From Rhodospirillales bacterium (GTDB taxonomy: Bacteria; Pseudomonadota; Alphaproteobacteria; ATCC43930; CGMCC-115725), in the NCBI GenBank assembly GCA_028288725.1, contig JAQGIC010000069.1, positions 1 through 49,092 of the forward strand: DNA of 49,092 bases, given 5' to 3'. Both the position numbers and the translations under genes were made by a program. The number at the start of each line of letters is the position of its first letter. Positions within the stretch are counted from its first letter, which is position 1. The notes beneath the pieces were generated by a model. It saw nothing but the letters and a program-made list of their open reading frames with translations. It searched no databases and had not been told where the DNA came from. Positions 43,913 through 49,092 of the stretch are shown here, in pieces.

Positions 43913-46848
43913 TCGCCGCCGCCCGCGCCCCATTCGGCGACGCGTGCCAGATGGTCATAGTCGCGATAGCGGCCGGCGCGCTCGGGCCGGGGCAGCGAGC
44001 GGTAGGGCGTGGCCGGATCGTCATAGTGCTGGACCAGCCGCTCCAGGCCCAGCCGGGCGGCGCGGGCGAGCTCCGCCGGATCGGCCTTGTTGCCGCCGGC
44101 CGGGCTGACCTCGGCCGCCGGGTCGTTGCCGGTCAGGCGCCAGAACGCGAGTTCGCTCACCGGGCTCGCCGGTACCAGGGCGAAGCCGCCTTCGGCCAGC
44201 ATCGCCGCCTCCAGCGGCAATTGCGGCGCGTAGCCGAGCACGACTTCCTCGGGCTTCGGAATGCTGCCGGTCTTGTAGTCGATCAGGGCCGCACCGCCCG
44301 CGCGCAGCAGGTCGATCCGGTCGGCCTTGCCCGTGAGCGTGAACCCGCCGCCCACCGTATCGAACCGCAACTCGCCCCGGCATTCGGTGAAGCTGTCGAG
44401 GATGAGCGGCCGGCGCGCCGCCTCGAATGCCACGAACCAGTCGGCGATGCGCAGAAATCGGGGCCACCAGAAGGCCCAGACGCCAGGCCGCGCCATGGCG
44501 TCGCCGAAGATTTCGCGTCCGATCCCGATCAGGTCGGCCGCCGGCCGGCCCTCGCGCACGAACCGGTCGAGTGCCGCATGAATGAAGGTGCCGCGTTCGG
44601 CCAGCCCCGGATCGGCATCGAGCGGGTCGAGCGGCCGCAGCTTCAGCACATGGCGCGCGTAGATCGCGTAGGGATCGCGCATCCAGGTCTCGATCTCGGT
44701 GACCGACAGCTTGCGCGGCCGGGCATGGACCGGCGGCGTCGGCGCCGGCGGCGTGCACGGCCGGATCGAGGCCGGCGCGTCGAGCCGGGCTTGCCAGGCC
44801 AGGAACGGCAGAATGCGCGGGCTGTCGAGCGCGCCGCCGACCGCGCGCAGCACCGTGTCCAGCCGGAGCAGCCAGCGCGACGGCACGGTGGGGGCGCCCT
44901 CGGCCCGGGCCGCCCGGGTCAGCACGACCTCGCGCGCGGTCACCGCCATGGTGAAGTCGTGGGCGGCCAGGCCGATCTGCGCCTCGGGCGACTCCAGCCC
45001 GAACTGCTGGCGCATCGGCCGCGACAGCCACGGGTCCGACGGCGCGTTGGGCGGCCAGACGCCCTCGTTCAGGCCGGCCAGGATGACCAGGTCGGCCTGT
45101 TGCAGACGGGCTTCGAGCGTGCCCAGGATCTGCAGGCGCGGATGCTTGCCGAACCGCGGCCGGACCACGCCGCCGGCCAGCAGCGCCTCGAGCAGGACCG
45201 GATAGTCGGCTCCGGCGATCGCCGGGAAGCCGGCGGCGGCGTCATGCAGTTCCGCGACGAAGCTCGCCAGGCTCGCGCCGGCCTCTTCGGCCCACAGGAT
45301 CGCGGCGCCCCGCGTGTCGTCGGTCTCGCACAGCGCTTCTGCAGTCTCGATCTGGCTTGCAAGGGCCGCCTGGAGCTGCGTCTCGGGCGCCGCGATCACG
45401 GCCAGGAAGGGACCCAGCAAGCGGTCGAGCTGATCGATCAGCGGCAGCAGTTCCTCGATACCCTCTTCGGCGATCTGGCGCAGGCCGGCGATGCCGGGAG
45501 CCGGCCGGGGACCGCGCAGGCAATGGCGTTCCAGGCGGCGGACCCCCGCCCGGAACGCACCGCGCGCCATGCCCGCGGCGACCAGCGGATGCTTCAGCAG
45601 CGCCAACAGCGGTATCGGCGCCAGATCCTCGGACGCGGCATCGGCCAGCAGGCGCAGCAGGATGCCGGGCGGCGTCTGGTTGAGCGGCAATCCTGCGGAA
45701 TCGTCGATGTCGATGTCCCAGCGCTTCAGCTCGGCCGCGACCCGGCGGGCGAGACCGCGGTCGGGCGTCACCAGCATGGCGGTGGCGCCGGGCATCTCCA
45801 GCCGGTGGCGCATCAGGAGCGCGATCGTGCCGGCTTCCTCCTGCGGACCCGGACAATCGAGCCGGGCCAGGCCCCGCGCGGCGTCGGACGGCAGGGTACC
45901 CAGCGCGCGCCATTGGTCGCTGACCGCGGCCGGCCGCATCATCTCGCGCACCAGCACGGCCCGCTCGGGCGCGCCGGGCTCGATGCCGGGCGCCGGCCAG
46001 ACCGGCAGGGCCTCGTGTGCCACGCCCAGGCGGGCCAGCAATCGGGCGAGGCCATATTGCGGATGGGTCGGATCTTCGCCGATCGCGGTCCACAGCGCCG
46101 CGTCCGCCTCGGTCTCGACGCCGGGCAGCACGACGGCGCCCTGGGGCAGGGTCGCGATCAGGCCCAGCAACTCGGCCGCGGCCGGGATGGCGCTGCCGAA
46201 GCCGGCGGCGATGATCGGGCCGGCCGGCGGTGCCGACGCCCAAGCCGCCGCCTGGGCTCGGATCAGGCGGTTGCGCCGGTCGGCCGGGTCGATCGCGCCC
46301 TCGGCCTCGATCAGCGCCGGCCAATGCTCGGTGACGATCTTCAGGAAATCGACGGTGATCTGCCAATGGCGCGCCAACTCGTCGGGCACCAGCCGGTCTA
46401 GCCGGTCGAACCCGACATCCTCGGTCCAGGCCTGGTCGATCAGGCGGGCCAGATCGTCGGCCAGCGCCACCGCCTGGGCCGGCAGGATCGCGGCGCCGTC
46501 GCGCCGGGCACCCCAGCGATGGATCAATTGGGCCAGCAGCAGGCGCCGGCGCAGCGGCGCGATCGCCGGCGGCAGATCCAGCGTTCCGGCCAGACTGTCG
46601 CCCGCGACGAGCTCGATCTCGTCGGCGTCGATATCGCCCAGCGCCGCCAGACGCGGCAGCAGCATGGGCACGCCGCCGCCCGCCTTGAGGAACGCATCGC
46701 CGAGCGCGCGCACGGCGCGGCGGCTGGGCAGCAGGATGGTCGCTTCGGCCAGATCGAGCGGCGACCGGCCGAAGCGCTCGAACAAGCCCGCGACCAGCGC
46801 GTCCAGGAACGGCAGCGTCGCCGGGATGGTGAAGATCTGCGGCGTCAT
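43909..46848 (-). CDS. addB: Double-strand-break repair protein AddB
   Basis: A 979-residue partner of AddA of the alphaproteobacterial type. The N-terminal half is helicase-like (LDLAEATILLPSRRAVRALG). Later parts are LVILAGLNEGVWPPNAPSDP, SVTEIETWMRDPYAIYARHV and a C-terminal PD-(D/E)XK nuclease with ALIDYKTGSIPKPEEV. Start ATG 46848 shares one base with the murU stop (TGATG) and follows the chain of overlapping genes. Confidence 0.95.
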   Translation of the reverse strand: MTPQIFTIPATLPFLDALVAGLFERFGRSPLDLAEATILLPSRRAVRALGDAFLKAGGGVPMLLPRLAALGDIDADEIELVAGDSLAGTLDLPPAIAPLRRRLLLAQLIHRWGARRDGAAILPAQAVALADDLARLIDQAWTEDVGFDRLDRLVPDELARHWQITVDFLKIVTEHWPALIEAEGAIDPADRRNRLIRAQAAAWASAPPAGPIIAAGFGSAIPAAAELLGLIATLPQGAVVLPGVETEADAALWTAIGEDPTHPQYGLARLLARLGVAHEALPVWPAPGIEPGAPERAVLVREMMRPAAVSDQWRALGTLPSDAARGLARLDCPGPQEEAGTIALLMRHRLEMPGATAMLVTPDRGLARRVAAELKRWDIDIDDSAGLPLNQTPPGILLRLLADAASEDLAPIPLLALLKHPLVAAGMARGAFRAGVRRLERHCLRGPRPAPGIAGLRQIAEEGIEELLPLIDQLDRLLGPFLAVIAAPETQLQAALASQIETAEALCETDDTRGAAILWAEEAGASLASFVAELHDAAAGFPAIAGADYPVLLEALLAGGVVRPRFGKHPRLQILGTLEARLQQADLVILAGLNEGVWPPNAPSDPWLSRPMRQQFGLESPEAQIGLAAHDFTMAVTAREVVLTRAARAEGAPTVPSRWLLRLDTVLRAVGGALDSPRILPFLAWQARLDAPASIRPCTPPAPTPPVHARPRKLSVTEIETWMRDPYAIYARHVLKLRPLDPLDADPGLAERGTFIHAALDRFVREGRPAADLIGIGREIFGDAMARPGVWAFWWPRFLRIADWFVAFEAARRPLILDSFTECRGELRFDTVGGGFTLTGKADRIDLLRAGGAALIDYKTGSIPKPEEVVLGYAPQLPLEAAMLAEGGFALVPASPVSELAFWRLTGNDPAAEVSPAGGNKADPAELARAARLGLERLVQHYDDPATPYRSLPRPERAGRYRDYDHLARVAEWGAGGGE

Positions 46849-47567
46849 CAGCGCCGGGTGCGTCGTCGGTCGAGCTGGGCGCGGACCTCGGCCAGGCCGG
46901 CCTCGTCGCTCACCGTGTACCATTCGCCGTCATGGACGATGGTGCCGAGCCGTCCCGCCGCCAGCGCCTTGTCATAGATCCGGTTCAGCGAGAAGGCGCC
47001 GGCGGGCGCGTCGTCGAACAGCTGCGGCGCCAGGATCTGCAGGCCGGCAAAAAGAAAGGGCGCGATCTCGCCCGACCCGACCCGGCGCGGCTTGCCGGCC
47101 GGATCGACGAAGAAATCGCCGCGATTCTGGTCGTAGCCGACCGCGCTCACCGTCTTCTGCAGCAGCAGCATCGCGTCGTGCCGGGCCGGGTCGAACGCGT
47201 CGGCCAGGCGATGGAGTGCCGGGGTGGCGCCATCGAGCCACAGCGAATCGCCGTTGACGGCGAAGAAGGGCTGGTCGCCCAGCAGCGGCAAGGCCTGGGT
47301 CACGCCGCCGCCGGTCTCCAGCGCCGTCGCCTCCGGGGAGAGCACGATCTCCGGCCGGCCCGTCAGATGCGCGGCGATCTGCTCGCCCAGATGATGGGTA
47401 TTGACCACGATGCGGGTGACGCCGGCGGCGAGCAGCCGATCGATGGCATGGTCGAGCAGCGGCTTGCCGATGATCGGCACCATCGGCTTGGGCACCGTGT
47501 CGGTCAGCGGCCGGAGCCGCTCGCCGCGCCCGGCCGCCAGCACCATGCCGACCGTCGGGCGGATCAT
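46848..47567 (-). CDS. murU: N-acetylmuramate-1-phosphate uridylyltransferase-like nucleotidyltransferase
   Basis: A 239-residue sugar-phosphate nucleotidyltransferase. The N-terminal signature LAAGRGERLRPLTDTVPKPM carries the nucleotide-binding loop and Lys27. ETGGGVTQALPLLGDQPFFA and VNGDSLW with the metal Asp follow. With the AmgK-like kinase next to it, the expected job is the MurNAc 1-phosphate to UDP-MurNAc step of cell-wall recycling that bypasses fosfomycin. The start overlaps the amgK stop by 4 bp. Confidence 0.88.
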   Translation of the reverse strand: MIRPTVGMVLAAGRGERLRPLTDTVPKPMVPIIGKPLLDHAIDRLLAAGVTRIVVNTHHLGEQIAAHLTGRPEIVLSPEATALETGGGVTQALPLLGDQPFFAVNGDSLWLDGATPALHRLADAFDPARHDAMLLLQKTVSAVGYDQNRGDFFVDPAGKPRRVGSGEIAPFLFAGLQILAPQLFDDAPAGAFSLNRIYDKALAAGRLGTIVHDGEWYTVSDEAGLAEVRAQLDRRRTRR

Positions 47568-48592
47568 CGGACGGCCTCGGGATAGAGCGCCCGCAGGGGC
47601 TCGGGGATGCCCCTCTGGTCCGCCGGTACGTTTCGCTCCATCCATTGCTCCAGCCCGGCGAGATCCGGGTGCTTCAGGCTGCGGCCGATCAGGCGCCACA
47701 GCCGCGGCAGATGCTTCAGATAGACCGGCTTGCCGTCGCGCCGGGCGAGCCGGCAGAAGATGCCGAGCACCTTGGCATGGCGTTGCGCGCCCAGGAACGC
47801 CATCGACCGGTCGAGCGCGGTCGGATCGACCAGGGGGCGAAGCGCCAGATAGCGTGCGCGCATCGCCGCCGCCAAATCGTCCGGCACGTCGCGCCGGGCG
47901 TCCTCCAGCAGCGAGACCAGATCATAGCCGATCGGGCCGATCAGCGAATCCTGGAAATCCAGCAGCCCGCAGGCCTTGAGACCGGGGCGGCCCTCGAGCA
48001 GCATCAGATTGTCGATGTGATAATCGCGCAAGGTCAGGCTCGGCGGTACCGCGCGGGCCAGCGGCAGCGCCTCGCGCCACAGCGCCAGATACGCGTCCCG
48101 CACCGCCGGATCGGTCGGGCGCCCCGTGATCTCCGGCAGGCACCAATCGACGAATTGCCCGGCCTCGCTCAGCAGGATCTCGTCGGAATAGGGCGGGATG
48201 CCGTGGGCGCCGGACGGCTCGAACCGGCCATGCAGATCGGCCAGCAGATCGATGGCGAGGCCGTAGAGTCTCGTCTCGTCCATGCCCCCGGCGATGAGCC
48301 GGGTGTAGGTGTCGTCGCCCAGATCCTCCAGCAGGATGAAGCCCGCGACCGGATCGGACGCCAGGATCATCGGGGCGGAATAGTCGAAGCCCTGGAGCAG
48401 GCGCGCCATATGCAGGAATTCCGCCGGCTTCTCGCGCGGCGGCTGGGCATCCATCAGCATCGCGCGGCGACCGCCGTCCTGGAGCCGGTAATAGGTCCGG
48501 GTCGAGGCGTCGCTCGGCAGCCGCTCGGCGCGCGCGCGGCCCCAGCCGGCGGCGAGCGCGAAATCCCGGCGCTGTCGCTCGCGATCCATCAT
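47564..48592 (-). CDS. amgK: Anomeric MurNAc/GlcNAc kinase-like phosphotransferase (AmgK)
   Basis: A 342-residue aminoglycoside-phosphotransferase-fold kinase. The ATP site begins PSDASTRTYYRLQDGG. The catalytic loop LTLRDYHIDNLML supplies Asp and Asn, and GLLDFQDSLIGPIGYDLVSL supplies the metal Asp. AmgK phosphorylates MurNAc or GlcNAc at the anomeric carbon for the following MurU-like enzyme. ATG 48592 (or 48589) overlaps the tsaE stop. Confidence 0.88.
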   Translation of the reverse strand: MMDRERQRRDFALAAGWGRARAERLPSDASTRTYYRLQDGGRRAMLMDAQPPREKPAEFLHMARLLQGFDYSAPMILASDPVAGFILLEDLGDDTYTRLIAGGMDETRLYGLAIDLLADLHGRFEPSGAHGIPPYSDEILLSEAGQFVDWCLPEITGRPTDPAVRDAYLALWREALPLARAVPPSLTLRDYHIDNLMLLEGRPGLKACGLLDFQDSLIGPIGYDLVSLLEDARRDVPDDLAAAMRARYLALRPLVDPTALDRSMAFLGAQRHAKVLGIFCRLARRDGKPVYLKHLPRLWRLIGRSLKHPDLAGLEQWMERNVPADQRGIPEPLRALYPEAVR

Positions 48593-49053
48593 GGGAAGAC
48601 CCGATCGAGCCAGGGGGATTTGCCGGCGGCCATCAGCGTCGCGCGCCGGCTATCGGCGGTCACGCCGGGCGAGAGTGTCAGGTCGACCCGGTCGCGCGGC
48701 GCCAGACTGCCCAGCCGGTCCGGCCATTCGATCAGCAGGATGCCATCGATCAGCGCATCCTCGAATCCCAGTTCCCAGATCTCGTCCGGATGCTTCAGGC
48801 GATAGAGATCGAAATGCCAGATGGTGCCGCGCGGAGTCGGATAGGTCTGGACCAGGGTGAAGGTCGGGCTCGGCACCTCGTCCGTCCCCGGTGCCGCGCC
48901 CACGACGAAGCCGCGGGCGAGCGCGGTCTTGCCCATGCCCAGGTCGCCATGCAGCAGCAGCACGTCGCGCGGGCCGGCCGCGGCGGCCAGCCGCGCGCCC
49001 AGCGCCGCGGTCGCCGCTTCGTCGGCAAGGTCGATGGTCAAGGGTCCAGACAC
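48589..49053 (-). CDS. tsaE: tRNA threonylcarbamoyladenosine biosynthesis ATPase TsaE
   Basis: TsaE is the ATPase that drives the TsaBD enzyme making t6A37 on ANN-reading tRNAs. About 154 residues, with the P-loop HGDLGMGKTALARGF (near 35-49), VPSPTFTLVQTYP and FDLYRLKHPDEIWELGFED, plus LLIEWPDRLG, all strongly conserved. The GTG at 49053 is chosen; a TTG at 49089 would add 12 unconserved residues, and the true context lies beyond the window end. First visible member of the overlapping chain to addA. Confidence 0.92.
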   Translation of the reverse strand: MSGPLTIDLADEAATAALGARLAAAAGPRDVLLLHGDLGMGKTALARGFVVGAAPGTDEVPSPTFTLVQTYPTPRGTIWHFDLYRLKHPDEIWELGFEDALIDGILLIEWPDRLGSLAPRDRVDLTLSPGVTADSRRATLMAAGKSPWLDRVFP

Positions 49054-49092
49054 GAGGACTCTTCTAATGCGGCCGGAGGGGAGGGGCAACCG

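Noticed and set aside
40466-46401. Long plus-strand frames opposite addA and addB
   Set aside because: Same composition effect; the products are Gln/Arg/Gly-rich and show no family motif, while the minus strand encodes AddA and AddB with all motifs.

Overview
The window is high-GC bacterial chromosome, roughly two-thirds G+C by eye. Its gene content points to an alphaproteobacterium, most likely of the Rhodospirillales or a neighbouring order. The evidence is the pccB-pccA pair, an LdtR-type MarR regulator, a PAS_5-family protein, and the tsaE-amgK-murU-addB-addA chain with trxA nearby, which is typical of alphaproteobacteria. The genus cannot be fixed from the sequence alone.

Layout. Bases 1-436 hold the tail of a ParD/CopG-type antitoxin and a stub of its partner gene, cut short by a 261-bp nested palindromic repeat. 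Bases 539-4367 are a propionyl-CoA carboxylase operon (pccB, pccA) with an acylphosphatase. Bases 4476-9993 carry small metabolic and stress genes: PAS_5 protein, GNAT enzyme, AhpD-like protein with a divergent MocR regulator, a membrane protein, a thioesterase, FucU, an exported peroxiredoxin and chorismate mutase. ilvD follows (10146-11999). On the minus strand, 12396-16176 is phnD-phnC-phnE-hexapeptide transferase-phnN, an uptake and side-pathway set without the C-P lyase core, followed upstream by an LdtR-like gene with a 17-bp palindrome over its start codon.

Bases 17211-24073 look like one catabolic unit: a CoA-transferase, divergent from a GntR/FCD regulator, a ferric/organic-ligand type ABC transporter (binding protein, fused permease, ATPase) and a crotonase-fold enzyme that lacks both usual catalytic glutamates. 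A five-unit heptamer array lies in the divergent promoter region. Next come an orphan histidine kinase and a divergent tannase/feruloyl-esterase-family gene.

Bases 27157-32905 are a 5.7-kb genomic island inserted in the 3' end of a tRNA-Glu(CUC) gene and bounded by an 18-bp direct repeat. It has lower G+C and is decaying. The integrase has two frameshifts and a nonsense codon, an IS3-family element has an amber codon in orfB, and a SRAP/YedK gene is a frameshifted fragment. A DUF4145 protein, a 104-aa protein and a 43-aa protein remain intact.

Bases 33070-49053 are conserved chromosome: yajQ, a DEAD-box helicase, DUF423, an ArsR regulator, rarD and trxA. A pentapeptide-repeat protein and a histidine kinase with an ethylene-receptor-like membrane domain come next. 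The overlapping chain tsaE-amgK-murU-addB-addA (threonylcarbamoyl-tRNA synthesis, cell-wall recycling, double-strand-break repair) ends the window.

No single locus is clearly a new multi-gene system. The best leads are the ETR1-like kinase with the copper cysteine replaced by glycine, the crotonase without its glutamates inside a transport/CoA-transfer cluster, the surviving genes of the tRNA island, and the two regulatory DNA arrays.
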